Shown here in pieces: positions 1-12,950 of a stretch of DNA of 64,000 nucleotides. Position 1 is the stretch's first letter. Each line of letters opens with the position of its first letter. Both the position numbers and the translations under genes were made by a program. The DNA lies in NCBI GenBank assembly GCA_036417435.1, contig CM070906.1:46389396-46453395 (forward strand), read 5' to 3'. The notes beneath the pieces are model-generated. The model saw nothing but the letters and a program-made list of their open reading frames with translations, did no database searches and was not told the origin of the DNA. The DNA is from Inia geoffrensis. Lineage: Eukaryota > Chordata > Mammalia > Artiodactyla > Iniidae.

Positions 1-59
1 AATGTAACTGGTAACAAGGCCACAAACTGAAAAATTAGGGGAAAACCCACCTTTTTTTA

Positions 60-405
60 AACCATTTTTTAAATTGAAGTATAGTTAATTTACAATGTTG
101 TATTAGTTTCAGGTGTACAGCAAAGTGATTCAGTTATATGTGTGTGTATATGTACATATATATGTATGTATATCAGTTTCATATACATATATCTCTATTC
201 TTTTTCAGATTCTTTTCCATTATAGGTTATTATAAGATATTGAATACAGTTTCCTGTGCTATACAGGAGGTCCTTGTTGTTTATTTTATATATAGTGGTG
301 TGTATCGGATAATCCCAAACTCCTCATTGATCTCTCACCCACCCCCCCACCCCCCACTATCCCCTTTGGTAACCAAATTTGTTTTCTATGTCTGTGAGTA
401 GTTCT
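60..405 (-). mobile_element. L1 3' end fragment, antisense
   Basis: The stretch reads like the reverse complement of a cetartiodactyl L1 3' UTR: 'caggtgtacagcaaagtgat', then a TA-rich section, 'cctgtgctatacaggaggtc', and a C-rich block. Related fragments occur at about 7.92, 63.2 and 63.6 kb, and a sense copy ends the L1 at about 48.67 kb. It is short and non-coding. Confidence 0.8.
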
Positions 406-3400
406 GGAAAACCCTTTAACCTTTTAAAATTAAAATGATTAGAGTCTGTAGATGAATACTTCCCCTAAATTTAGTGACTCTGCATCACTGCCTTCACTGA
501 ATATAAAAGCTCTATCAGTTTTTTTGAGAATTACAGAAGTCTTCTACCCAACTTTCTGTGTCATGGCCTCGATTTTTTCAGTTATTTATTCACCATTTAG
601 TATTTATTAAGCACACACCATGTACCAGATACATAGTCAGTCCTGTCCCATGGCTTGGAGTATTAAGGAAAGAGATAAGCCATTGCAAGTTTGATTATGA
701 TAGGGAAGTACTTTTTTGCATATGGAAACATAACAAGGGAACCTAATTTAGACAGGAAATGGTGAAGTAATCTCATTCCAAGGAAGAGGTGTTTTAAGTT
801 TGGTTAGATCCTCCTAAGAGTGCTTTGTGAGGGGAGAGTGCATGTCTTCTTACTTCTTCATGGTACCTAGTGCAAAACCTTATGCATATAATACATTTGA
901 TGAATCTGTGTCAAGACGGTTATCAATTGTTGTATAATGTACAAAGCACTTGCAAGGGATCAGCTTTTATTAATTCATAAAACACACACAGAACGCTGCA
1001 GTTGCTGTGGTCCCTTTGCTCAGTGAGAGCTCATTTCCTTGCTCAGGCATTCCAGTAGTGCTTTATTATCTAAGCTACTGCTGTGGTTAAACTCTGATGA
1101 TTTCAAGGATCCGGTTACCTCAAAGAGGAGGGGTCCAGTGTAAGAATTCATGACTGGAGCTAGACGATGTCAAGAATCAAAGCAGCTATAACGGAATACT
1201 CTTTTCTCCACCCATCATTTCCTATATATCTATTGCTCACTGCTTCCCTGCTCCCTCTCAGAGTACTCCATTTTCTTCTTCAGTACACTTTTCTATTCTT
1301 ACTCATTTTTCTCTTTCTCATAGCTTTGGCTTAGGAGGGGCTTTTTTATGAGTGCCACCACCTGCTTTTATGGACTGTCTGCATGACAACCTTTCAGCTT
1401 CTTTTCCCACTGTTAATTGTAACAGACTCTCCATGTGTCCCAGTTCTGATTCCCAGGAGTGAGAAGCTGACGGGCTCAGTTCTCCTTTTGTACCAGACCA
1501 TGTCATAGGGTTCTGGCAGAGGCAGTCCTTGGGTCATGTGCCACCTCTGGCCCAGTCACCTCTAAACAAACAAACGTGGCTACCTAGGTCATAGAAATTG
1601 TGGGCAGGGCTCTATTCATAAGGGGTGTAAGGAGTATCTGCTTATACTCACCAGGTGCCATCACTGAATATCATTAATATATTTACATATGCTTAAAAGT
1701 TTAGAATTATTTTCCTACTATCGTATATCCTAATCATACTTCCAGAAACACTAAAATAATTTTGATTATAAAACATCATAACCCCAATTTTTGGTTTTCC
1801 TTTCTTCTGTTTCTCTATATCATAATGAACTTTGTCCTTTGAACCATTCATTTATAGGACTTTCTCATACACTTGCAAGATTTAAGTATGCTGATATTTC
1901 AGAAAGTCCTAAACCTTAGAGATTTCTCGTCTCCTTCCTCATCTTTTCATAATATAGCCCACATAAATTCCCAATTTCTGGTGTTTGCCTTCCCTTTTAC
2001 CATCCTTTATCACCGCTTTCAAGAATTTTAGATAAACACTGGAGTACGTATGAGACTGGGTCTGTTCATGTTCTACTTTAGACCGGTTCTTTTAACACTT
2101 AACTAAAAAATCAATTTAATGTTCAGTGATTGGCTGAGTGAATGAGTTAGAGAAATCATGAGAAAAAAGAAGGCCTTTCTAGATTAAAGAAATCAAGTCT
2201 AATATCTTGTGAAATTTCCAAAACCTTTCAACTTTGATTTAATTCTGAAGTTATATAATACCGAGTATATCAGTGACATGCCTATAGCATAAATAGCCCG
2301 TTTCTTCTTTAATCTCATTTTATACATTTCTTGATGTACTGAAAACATCCTTTTATGGTTGTAGCCAGAATCAGAGTTAAGTATTCCTTTAATTTTTTAA
2401 AACATTAATGGAATGAGTTTTTTTAAATAGTAATCAAGCAGTGTGCTGATATGCAAAGTCTTCTATGGTATTTCTCTTGCCTTTAGCTAATATTTGTAAT
2501 TCCTTGTTAATGTGTTTTAGTATGAGGGTTTATTCTCTAGTTCCTCTTAAAAGATGGCAAAATTACAAGAGAATCTAAATGCTAACTAACAACTTACTCT
2601 TTCTCTCGGGAAGGCCAAGGGGAGTGATAATTTAGAAAAACAGTGATGTAGAAATCAAAACCAATCTCTAAGGAATCAAATGAGGAGTATCTAGGTTTCA
2701 CTGTTATTATTGATAGGCACTCAGTAAATATTTGTTAAGATGACTGACAGTTTTCATTGTTTAAATGAATAAATTTTATGGTTATTTCAAACCCTTACTG
2801 TCCAGATTTTAAAGGAGCAACAAGTACTTAAAAATCAAGTTCCCTTTAGGAGGAATATAAAGAGTAATTAATGACAGCACTGCCTTCCGGAAAGTCTCAA
2901 AATTAACTGTGTAGCACTTGCTGAAACTTCATCCTTTGAAAAGACTGCCAAAGATATCGATGTTGCCTTATGTGCAGTGCCCTTCTTTTTCACAGACCAC
3001 AGCCAGTGAGTGTCCTCATTTTTGTCTGAGGCACAGAAGGATGCCCAGGCTCCTTTCTCTTTATTTATTTAAGCTTAAATTTACTTATCTGCCAATAGAT
3101 CAGTGGTCTTAGTCTATTGTTTTCTGATGTCTTTAAAGGGAAAGAACATGTAGGAGTCATGGTGTTATTAAAAGAACACCATGAATTATTGCTATGGCAA
3201 CCTTAATTATATATATGGACAAATCAGAAGCCACCTTGAGAAGTCAAGGTAAATCATTGCCCACATTAATGGTTTAAGACCAAATTATGAGGAAAATGCT
3301 TACAATTTAGAAAGCTCTGTCCATTAACTTACTGTATATGCATTGGGAAATGCTTGCCATTATTTGATTTTAGCAGTAGGTCCTCTAGCTTCAACTTGCA

Positions 3401-5690
3401 AAATATTTGTCCCATTCCATCCGAGAACCAGTGGTCTTAGTTATTTACCTCTTGATAATTTAAAAAATAATAAATCAGCCTAATATGAAGGCTAATTTAA
3501 AATTTTTAGACTTTCAGAAAATTGACTGCTTTTCTTGTTTAGAAAAGTGGTTGTGCCTGTACTGATCTCAATAAATTACAAACTGCTTTGTACCTATTGC
3601 CCATCTTAATGCCCTTGGTTTCCCACCTCACTCCTCTCCCACCATACATATCTGTACTTTTTCTTTTCACGTCAGTGTGATTAGTGTGATTACTAATAGT
3701 GTGATTTGCTAATTATGGCTGAATAGACGTGAATTAGGGATGTAAAAGTTCAATTTTACTAAAATCTAAAATGAAGCACTATAATGTTTAGGCTCATACT
3801 CTCCTTTAAGATAAAGCACTGTCCTTAAACTGCCTTGGATGGTAATGTGAAAGTACAAAGAATGTGGCCATCAGCTGTGATGCAAAATTATACATTTTTT
3901 TTAAAGGTCCATGTGATGAATATAAAATGATGTGTCTCCTTGGTCTCTGAAATTCTCACAAATAACCTCAAAGTCTCGTCGTAGTACAATACGTTGTATT
4001 CAACACTCAATCCCCAATAACAGCTGACTGGCAACATTTCATAGTGTCCATTTTCCCCCTTCTGTGATACCAGATGTTTTCTTTTAAAATGCTATTTTCT
4101 GCCTTGTACGTAAATATTATGCATACTGATGGATAAAGAAAAACAATTCTGAGGTCCTCAGAAACTGATGTAACTAAACCATCTTGAAAGTATCAGTACA
4201 CCACCAGCAGGGGAGTCAGTTCATTTCAGGGTGATCTTAATCTTGTTCTGACCTTCAGGATGGGTGAGATGAGTAGGAAGAAGCTCCATTTATATTCCCA
4301 AAGCTAGTGAATGGTTTCATTATATGACCTGACTGTATTCACTACCCAGTCACAGTGACAAAGAGGACATTTGTTTCTGCGTCTAAGGACTTTTTACAAA
4401 ACCTTTATTTCTGCCCCAAAGAGGAGAACTGCCACCACAAAGGATGCTTATCAAAGACACTGTCATTGTTCCAGCTTGCTCCACCCATGCCCCAGTTGCT
4501 ACCTGCTGTTGGGTATGTGTTACCATTTCTAAGCCATCTTCTCTTGAATTTCCAGAGGGCCCACTCTGGGCAGCCATCTCCCTGTTTTACATCTTTAGAA
4601 TGACCTTCCTCATCTTGCGTTCACACATGACCCAAGCCAGCACAGATTAGGCTTCCTGACTTCCTAGGTTAGTCGGAGTGAAGTTCGACACTGATAGATG
4701 GGGTCAAACTTAGGTGCCTACAGGAAGTTAATCATGAAGATAAATTGACCCAATGTTAATATCTATTAAGCCCAGAAAAATTGAAATTGAATTTAAGTAA
4801 ATCTGTTCAGTGCTTCTCCCTCCGTGTTCCAGGCATAGATTTTCAGCCTTCATAAAGAACTTTGCAAATCTACTACTACACCTTTAATAAGATTTTTAAG
4901 CAGCAGTATTTTGTCCTCATTTTTAGTTCATTTATTTAGAAGAGCACATTGTTTGAGACAACACATCTTAGCCCACAAAGAATATTTTTACCTGGAATTC
5001 AAGTGAACTTGGGTTCTTGGCATGGCAGCCTGTAGATCACTTGGATACCCTCCCGGCTCACTGGTCTTTTGATAATACTCTCACCAATCTGAGAATTTCC
5101 TGGCACCACTTTAGGCCACAGCCTCTGTACTAGTCATCCTTCCAGTCCTATGCCAAGAGAAATGTGTGACTAGGTAGTCAGACTACGTTTTTCAGCAAAC
5201 TCATTAATCTCTGGGCCAGGTCAGGCACCGGTCTTCATATCTGCTTTCTGGTGGTTATACAAGGTAGCAGTATTGATTTTAGACAACTCTGTCTCTTGAT
5301 AGTTGCTTAGAGCCTTGAAAAATGTAGGCTAGGTTAAGAAGGCAAAGGGCAAAGTTTCCAGCTCTTTAATATTTTATAGTCTCCTGGTTTATTTTTCTCT
5401 TTGCTCTACCAAGGAGTGAAGCCAACCAAGTTCTTCTCAAAATTCAGAGATTAATGAACCCCAAATGTGACAAAGCTCTGTGAGGTTACAATAACTTCTC
5501 TAGTGTTTGTCTCTTTTAATCCCTCAAATGTTGATTCAGGAAAGGAAGAAGTGATAAGCCTAAACTGAGAGAGTTGACATCAGAGGCCAGTGGTATGGAA
5601 TCTTAGTTCAGTTTCCATCTGAGGAGGATTTCATAATATCAGATAAAATAAATAGGAATTGAAGGGAAAAAAGGACTCCCGAAGGGCAAG
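406..5690. other. Gene-free stretch, mostly unassigned
   Basis: I see no coding exon, RNA gene or young repeat here. The reading frames are short, overlap on both strands and resemble nothing I recognise. About 590-780 resembles an old L2/L3-type LINE 3' end ('tatttattaagcacacacca'), and 2715-2745 resembles the end of an L2 or MIR. The rest looks like old, diverged intergenic DNA. Confidence 0.5.
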
Positions 5691-5699
5691 AAACAAATA

Positions 5700-5870
5700 A
5701 ATATTAAATTACTAATACTAGGCAATTTATATATGTTACCTTGTTTAACTGTTTTAACTACAAGGTTATTATTAGCATGCCAATTTTAAAAAATGGAGAC
5801 TTAATAAGGTTAATTAACTCTCCAGGTACTGTACATCTAGTATGCTGGGTTCCAGAGCCAGTACTATCTC
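5700..5870. repeat. MIR-like remnant
   Basis: The order of motifs resembles a MIR core: a TTACCTTG..TTTAACT stretch, 'ttattattagcatgccaatt', an aatggagact section and 'ctccaggtactgtacat'. It is heavily diverged, so the family call is tentative. Confidence 0.45.
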
Positions 5871-6363
5871 AGGGTAAAACAGACTCTGAAATATATCATT
5901 TTGTTCCAAGGGAAAATGAGAACATTCATTACAATGTGAAGTTGACTGGCACATTTCCTAAAATATTTATTTTGGCATATCCTTTTCAATGCTGATTTCC
6001 ATCTAGAATTCCTGTAAACTTTTTTTTAGGTCAAAAGAGTAATATCCATTAAGGCTTTGTATGCTATTCTGGGAGAAATATGTTCACGCACATCATCTGG
6101 CCCACTAGCTTTAAAAGTGGCTAGAAGCCTGGTGCAGAATCCTTGGCATCCAGGACCACCCCCTTCCACACACACAGATATACACATACGTACACACACA
6201 TCCTATAGCTTTTCCTGAGCCTGATGCAGGCCTTCTAGTCATTGATAATTAGTTTCTTGAGCCCATGTAAGAATTTCAGCATTCTCCCCTACCAGCTATT
6301 GAAAAAGTTATATGCCTATGTGCCAAGTGGAGTGATAAGTATCCTCTCACTTTATCTTAATTG

Positions 6364-6438
6364 TTGCTATATATTGCTGTGTATTGGGCTTTTCTTTCCC
6401 AAATTTACAAATGAGTCAGTGAATTCAGCGTTCATGGA
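6364..6438 (+). repeat. 75-bp duplicated segment, copy 1
   Basis: This 75-bp stretch recurs at 7253-7327 in the same orientation with about 71 of 75 bases identical; all four differences are transitions. The copies are 889 bp apart. The surrounding sequence does not match beyond them, so this is a local dispersed duplication rather than two members of a repeat family. Confidence 0.8.
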
Positions 6439-6679
6439 TTTGTTCATGGATTTGAGTTCACCTAGCTCAATAACAGAGCTAGAATTTGAGCCTATGTCTG
6501 TCTTGTTTCTAAAATTCTTTTCTTCATTATGCCATGTTTACATTTGTCCCTCTAATCACAGACCCTCTGCATGAATGGTATTTCTGCCTTTGTTGTTATC
6601 TGTGGCTTTTTATAGGGCACTATAAAATGAAAAGCACCATGAGAAAATCATACTACCTTGGAGTCATGTGGAAGTGAAT

Positions 6680-7850
6680 TTGAGTTCTATTTATGACCTG
6701 ACCGTCTCTGTTGTGTCTTTGTTGTTTGGTTGTGAATCCCATAGTGACATATTCAGCTAGTGTATTTTTCAAATCTTGACTTTCTCTTTGGTTTATTTGT
6801 TTATTTTGTTTTCCGTTTCTCTTCTCATTGTGTTTGTTTGTTTTCCTCTATGTCCTTAAGCATACGGAGCATAATGTTAATATCTTTGCTAGTTCCATTA
6901 TTTCTCAGTCTGATTCATTAACTCATTATTCTCCTAAGTATGGGTCACATTTTCCTATTTCCTCATATGTGCAGTAGTTTTTAATTGAATGCCAGACATT
7001 GCGATTTTATGTTTCATTGTGCTGGATTTTGATGTATTTCTTTTAAGAGTTTTGTATTTTGCTCTGCCAGGCAGTCATATTGATTGTGGATTAGTTTGGT
7101 TTTTTCCAGTCTTGTTCTTAAGCACTTTTGACAGGTCTAGAGCAGTCTTTACTTTAGGACTAACTTAGTTCCACATTTAAGAGTGGCTCTTTAAGGGCTC
7201 TTTATGGAATGCCCTATGTATTCTCCCATGTGCCTGATGGGAACCTGAATGATTGCTATATATTGCTATGTATTGGGCCTTTCTTTCCCAAATTTACAAA
7301 TGAGTCAATGAATTCAGTGTTCATGGAATTCAGTGTTCATCAGCTCTGTGCTCTTTAGCCTAAAAGGCCATGATGCTTTTCTTCTTCTGAAGATTACACT
7401 TGTTGTGCCTTGTAGGATTTCACCTAACATGTACACACATTAGTATCCACCGAAGGCTCAAGAGTACACCTCTGAAATTCTAGATAGTTCCACCCTTTTG
7501 GGTACTCTTCCCTGCAAATTCTAGCTGTGTTGGGCTCTACAAACTCTGATCTCTCTTTCTTTAACTCAGATTGTCCAGGGAGGTTTCTCCTCCCTGCAGC
7601 CTAGTCTAGAAATTGCCTCCAAGCAGAAAGCCTCATTTGTTTCCTATCTCTCAGGGATCACAGTCTTCCACTGCCTATTATCCAGTGACTAAAAATCGTT
7701 GTTGCCTGTATTTTGTCTTGTTTTCTAGTTGTTTACAGTGGGAGGGTAATTCTTGACCCTGTTACTCCCTTATAAGCAGAAGTATAAGTCCATGTAGTTG
7801 GCAATGTTATTTAATTCTCTAAATCAAAGGTGTTTTTTTCTTTTCATTTT
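6680..7850 (-). mobile_element. Old L1 fragment, antisense
   Basis: T-rich sequence resembling the antisense 5' part of an old L1M element, with a diagnostic-looking stretch around 6960-7010 ('aattgaatgccagacattg'). No reading frame survives. The second copy of the 75-bp duplicated segment lies inside it at 7253-7327. Confidence 0.55.
7253..7327 (+). repeat. 75-bp duplicated segment, copy 2
   Basis: Partner of 6364-6438, about 71 of 75 bases identical. It is embedded in L1-like antisense sequence, which suggests that this copy is the inserted or converted one. Confidence 0.8.
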
Positions 7851-7914
7851 TAAAGTAGAGATAATAAGACCTACCTCTCAAGCATATTATAAACATTAGA
7901 ATTTTATCTTTAAA

Positions 7915-8065
7915 AATATATATATATATTCTTTTTCAGATATTTTCCATTATATGTTATTACAGGATATTGAGTATAGAGTTCCCTGTGCTATACATTA
8001 GGTCCTTGTTGTTTACCTATTTTATATATAGTAGTGTGTATGTATTAATCCCAAACTCCTAGAAA
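7915..8065 (-). mobile_element. L1 3' end fragment, antisense
   Basis: It matches 200-330 of this window closely: 'ttctttttcagat', 'tgtgctatacattaggtcc', 'ttgttgttta' and 'tatatagtagtgtgtatg'. It is therefore another short antisense L1 3' UTR piece. Confidence 0.75.
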
Positions 8066-8104
8066 AAGATTAGAAATAATATTAATGTATTTTCTTAATG
8101 ATGT

Positions 8105-8285
8105 ACAACATTTGTATTTAATATATCTCCATCTAAGCTTCCTTGTTTATACAGTGGGGGTAATAATAATACTTCATAGAGTAATTGTGTGGATTAAATG
8201 AATTAATATGATATTTGCAGTTTGCCTAGAACAATGCCTTGCACAAAGTAAGAGGTATAAGTGTTAGTTAAATAAATAATTTTGG
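8105..8285. repeat. MIR-like remnant
   Basis: The order of motifs is MIR-like: 'cttccttgtttatacagtgg', 'taataataatacttcataga', a 'gtgtggattaaatgaatta' section, and 'caatgccttgcacaaagtaa' near the end. Confidence 0.65.
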
Positions 8286-8289
8286 ACAG

Positions 8290-9640
8290 TTGTGGAGGTG
8301 TTGTCTACTACCAGAAAGGAAGTAATCTTACCATTAATCAACAGTGAACACACTTGGCATTCAGAGAAAATACAAACCATTTCTTAACCTTTCCCACTGA
8401 AATACTTTTCAGTCTGTAGCAACCATCTCGGATGGTTGTCCAGGGTCCCATCTCTTTCACTGGCCCCCTTCATCTTCCCTTTGTCTAAACCTCTCTTCCC
8501 TACCCTGCCTAATTTCCTGGCTCACTCCTAGCCACATGATGAAATGTCCTCAAGATCGTGCCTCATACTTGCCTTTTAAAAACTTTCATCTTTGAAGAGC
8601 TGTGGGTACCTTTTACTGTTCATCTTAGAAAAGCTTAGGTCTTTTAATTTGTCAAAACATATATAGGACAAGTTTTTCTCTTGTTATGTAGACCACTTCT
8701 CATAATTTTGGTGTGTTATATAATGCTAAGAGAGTCTCTGTTACTTTACACTATTTTACCAAGAATCCTGCTGAGAGGGAGAGAAAGGAGGTAAAGCTTT
8801 TTGAGAAGTGTCTCATAGATAGTATATATTCAGTAAGCAGTGGCTATTATTTGGATATTTCCATGTGAATGGATACACAAGTAACATTGTTATCTAACCA
8901 GGTATTCAAACTAGAGAAAATATGATCAGAGGGGTTTAGGAGGACTATACTGCTCCTGAACTTGATCATTTAGGTATAATCCAGACTCACCTGTTATCAA
9001 TTCCAGGGTCCAATACTTCTACTACTCTCTTATTAATATCTTGGAATTATTTCATTGTCATTCAGTTGAATACCACCTGGCAAAGCCCCAACCCTGGGTG
9101 GACTGTGGACCTTCTCTGCTTCTGCTCAAAGCAAGGTAAATTGATGCCATTATTAACTTAGGTTCACCAATGTACCTAACAAGGTGTAATAGTCAACTAT
9201 AATAGGATGTGTGTATGTACACAGAGACATAAGGAGGCTGGCAGTCATGAGACCTGGAGACAAGCTGATGATACATATCGAGTCACTGTGGAATTCCTTC
9301 TTGCTTGGAGAGGGGTCAGTCTTTTGGGTTTTTTTGTTTTAGTCAGACCTCCAACTGATTGGATAAGGCCCATCCACAGTATGGAGGACAGTCTGCTTTA
9401 CTCAGAGTCCATTGATTTAAATGTAAATATCATCCAGAAACACCCTCATAGAAACATCCAGGATAATGTCTGACCAAATATCTAAATACTGTGGCCTAGC
9501 CAAGTTGACACACAAAATTTATTATCACACCAGGTCAACATTACTCTCCTACCCGATCAGCCATCTCTTCCTCACATTCTTTGCTATCACAGCCCTAAAT
9601 CTTGTCCCTTCTCTTCAAACCTAGGACACTTCTCCCTCTT
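8290..9640. other. Unassigned intergenic stretch
   Basis: No gene or confident repeat recognised. The frame at 9207-9473 has no recognisable domain and no upstream or downstream context supporting a gene. Confidence 0.4.
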
Positions 9641-9644
9641 CTAT

Positions 9645-9960
9645 TGAATTAAAAACACTTATTCATCCAATTTTTATTGAATCTCTACTATTCCAAGCTA
9701 GGAATATAATGTGCTAGGCTGTGTGATTTCAATGTGAGCAAAACAAAGACTTGGCTACTGTCTTCTTAGGAGAGAGAGAAATTAATAAAATAGTCACAAA
9801 TCTTATAGACTATGATGAAAACAATGAATGGGGATATAAGAGGATGCAGAGAGGCATGTCAGTGGGTGAAGAGGCATTGGAGACAAGAAGGGCTTTGAGG
9901 GCAGAGGAAACAGCATGTGCCAAGGCAAATGCTGATCTCAAAGATGGCCCTTCAAGTGAT
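9645..9960. repeat. L2/L3-like LINE remnant
   Basis: It begins with a decayed 'ttattgaatctctactattc' and a statement-like run typical of old LINE 3' ends, followed by 'gcatgtcagtgggtgaagag' and 'agcatgtgccaaggcaaatg'. The open frame at 9751-9981 is probably incidental to this repeat. Confidence 0.5.
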
Positions 9961-10095
9961 CTAACTTCACCAAGAAAATAAATAGAAACCATCAGAATGA
10001 AACTCTCAACTTCCTCATCCACACCTGCACACCAACCTGCATCAATGCCTATTCTTTCCTCTTTCCTTCCTGCTAAAGACCAAGCCTGCCATGAG

Positions 10096-10096
10096 T

Positions 10097-10167
<71 letters not shown>
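10096..10167 (+). repeat. (CT)n microsatellite
   Basis: About 70 bp of CT dinucleotides interrupted by a few G bases. It creates Ser/Leu-rich or Arg/Glu-rich artefact frames on the two strands. Confidence 0.95.
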
Positions 10168-10229
10168 TGGCTTCTTGCAGCCAACGGGTAGCCTTTCTCA
10201 CCTTAAATCAAAATTTATAAACTAACAGA

Positions 10230-10650
10230 ACCTTTCAAGATTGAACATCCTACTCCTGCTTCCACTCTATTTTTCTCCTCCCTGGAGTGATCAAATTTTT
10301 GTTGGCATTGCCTACATTGTTTTTCCATTTCTTCTTAAAAGCGTTGAAATCTGGCTTCTACCAAGACTACACTATTGAAAATTCTGTTTATCAAAGTCAC
10401 TAATGACTTCCATGGCATTAACTCCAACATATGCTTTCAAGTACTTTATTTTGCTTATCCAGTCAGCAGCACTGGACACTGTTAGACTACCCTTTTTTTC
10501 CTGAAAAATGGCTTTTCTTCTACTGATCTAGGCGCTCTTTATTTCCCTTGTGGTGTCCTCTTCTACTCATTCCTTAAGTACTGGTGATCCTCAGGGTTGA
10601 TCTTTAGGCTGCTTGCTCTTCTCATTCTGTATACAGAAGTTGTATAACAA
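10230..10650. repeat. L2 LINE remnant
   Basis: Motifs resemble the conserved L2 3' region in order: 'cttccatggcattaactcc', 'agcagcactggacactgtta', a CTCTTCTACTCATTCCTTAA section, then 'cctcagggttgatctttagg'. The coding frame is broken. Confidence 0.6.
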
Positions 10651-11149
10651 AGAGGTGAATAAATGGAAAGAAAAGATGCTCCCAACTGATCTTATTCTGA
10701 TCTACTTCTATTTTATATTGTGCTACATAATTGATTATATTTCACTGTTTCTCCCTTCTCACCCTTCCTAATCAATCCAATTAAACCACATTCCAGTAAT
10801 CTTTATCTCTAGCTCAGTGAACAGGTCTAAAGCAGTAATAGGAAGATAATAAGCAATCAATAAAAATGTGTTGAATGAATTAGTATCGTGAGGACCAGTA
10901 AATGTTGTGTAAGTGCTTCTAGAGCATGCACCCACTCGGTCCTTCTTTCTTTGGATTAATCAACATTTACTGAAAAACCATTGATGGAAGATAGGCTTCA
11001 TCTTATTTCCAGCTGTGATTGATTAATAGGGGTCTGCTTAGAGAGCTATGTTGAGAGCAGTTACCTAGGGATCAATGTGAAAGAGTGCTGTAATCTATTG
11101 ATATTAATACTGTTGTGCCTAATACAAATAACATACTACTATTAATTGC

Positions 11150-11350
11150 ACACAGACCATGTGATAAGCACATTAATTGGATTATCTCAGTTAGATCTCA
11201 CAACAGCTCCATGGGATACCATGACTTTACATTAATGTAACTGAGACACAGAAATGTTAAAACTTGCCCAAGACCAACCAGCAAACAAATGATAGAGTTG
11301 GGATTTAAATCTAATATATCACACTTTAGATTCCATGGGCTTAAGCATCA
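11150..11350. repeat. MIR element
   Basis: Typical MIR order: 'accatgtgataagcacatta', 'ctcacaacagctccatggga', 'taactgagacacagaaatgt', 'cttgcccaagaccaaccagc', 'agagttgggatttaaatcta'. Diverged but complete through the core. Confidence 0.8.
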
Positions 11351-11639
11351 TGCTATATATATTCATAATGGGGAGTGGTGGCCTTTTTTTCCCTGAATGT
11401 TTGCCATTCTTGGCCTAAATTAAACTATGAAGAGGGGAAGAAAGAATAGTATAGGTGATGATAGTATGTAAAAAGAAGGATACTGTGCCCTATGAGGCCT
11501 CAGTTACCACATCTCAAAAATGGGTTATTTCACTTAAAAAAATACACACAACACAAACTTTTTTTTCCTTTTGATATCTCAAAAGTTGCCAATACAGAGG
11601 AGAGAACCTTAGTTTTGGAATTATTTCAGAGTAAGTTGC

Positions 11640-12625
11640 CAATCTGATGCTCTAATACTCTCAAATACTTTAATGTGTACTTCCTACAAACAAGAACATT
11701 TCTCCCATATAACCACAATACCATCATCAAAACTGAGAAATCAACATTGTTACATTAGTACCATATAATACTCAGCCTTCATATTTAGATTTGTACAGTT
11801 GTACTAATAATATTGTTAATTGCGAATGGACAGTGTTCAGAATCACGCTATGTATTGAGTTGGCATATCCTTTAGACTCACTGAGCATCCAGCAACTCAC
11901 CAATTACAGTTCAGATTTTCCCACTCAGCACTGGTTCCCACAGTGGTTTCCTCTTCTGAGTCTCTGCTCCAGTACTCCCTGTATTCTCCTCTCTCTCTCT
12001 CTCTCTCTCTGAATTGTGGGACAGAAGTTTGCCCTGTGTCTTCCCCTCTTTTATGGATCCTAAAAGAGTTATTGATTTCTTGGTCTGTTCAGCTTTTTAC
12101 TTGTTAGGACAGAGTGACTACTTCCATGCTTCTTACATACAGAACTGGAAACTGGAAGTCCCTTTAGTCTCTTTTATTCTGAAACAGTTCTTTGGTCTTT
12201 TGTTGACTTTCACAACCTTGAAATATTCAGGGCAGTTGTTTTGTAGAATGTTCCTCAGTTGGGTTTAAGTAATGGTGCTTCATGATTAAAGTTATTTACA
12301 CTTGGCAGTGAGAGCACAAAAGAGATGGTTGTGTTTTTTGAGTTGCACCTTATCTGGTCATCCATGATTTCAGTTTGTCCCATTTTGAGGTTCACTTTGA
12401 TCCCTTGAATGAGGTTATGGCTGCTGGGCTTTTTCACTGTAAAGTTACTCTTTCACTCTTTAAAACTAATTAAGTTATTTAGGTAATTATGTGAGGTAAT
12501 AGATATATTAATTAGCTTGACTATAGTAGTTATTTCATGATGCACATGTATATCAAAACATCACATTGTATACCTTAAATATATATACAACTTGTACAAA
12601 TAAATAATAAAATTTTACTTTGAAA
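11640..12625. mobile_element. Old L1M 3' sequence
   Basis: 11690-12440 resembles an L1M 3' UTR: a tract around 'aaaactgagaaatcaacatt', then 'gttttgtagaatgttcctca'. 12455-12625 resembles a sense L1 3' end: 'gctttgactatagtag'-like sequence, then 'tatcaaaacatcacattgta' and an A-rich end. A short (CT)n run lies at about 11989-12010. The element may be two fragments. Confidence 0.6.
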
Positions 12626-12639
12626 CTTTGTCCATAAGA

Positions 12640-12950
12640 AACTTTGCTCTCCTCACCCAACTCAGGCTGTGACTCTTCACAGCAGCTGCCCATCCCACCC
12701 ACTGCAGATACTCTACTCATTCTTCTCAGGCTCCAACGTCTCATGCCAGGTTCTCTCTTCATGTGGGTGCTTGACCCATCCTCTTTGAACTCTGGCATCC
12801 TACCATGGGATCTGGACCACCATGAGTCCCTGCCCCTTCCAGCACAATGCTTACTTTTTCCTACCCATCTTTTGGCTTTAGAACTAGTTTTTCAGGAAGG
12901 GAAAGGGAAGCAGAGATTACATACTATTTAAGATCACTTCCAACTCCAGC
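12640..12950. repeat. L2-like remnant, uncertain
   Basis: Moderately GC-rich sequence with CTGTGACTCTTC and 'tgccccttccagcacaatgc' sections typical of old L2 pieces. The overlapping frames on both strands (12553-12798 minus, 12644-12931 plus) carry no recognisable domain. Confidence 0.35.

Noticed and set aside
9810..10184. Arg/Glu-rich frame at the CT repeat
   Set aside because: Produced by the (CT)n microsatellite; not a protein.
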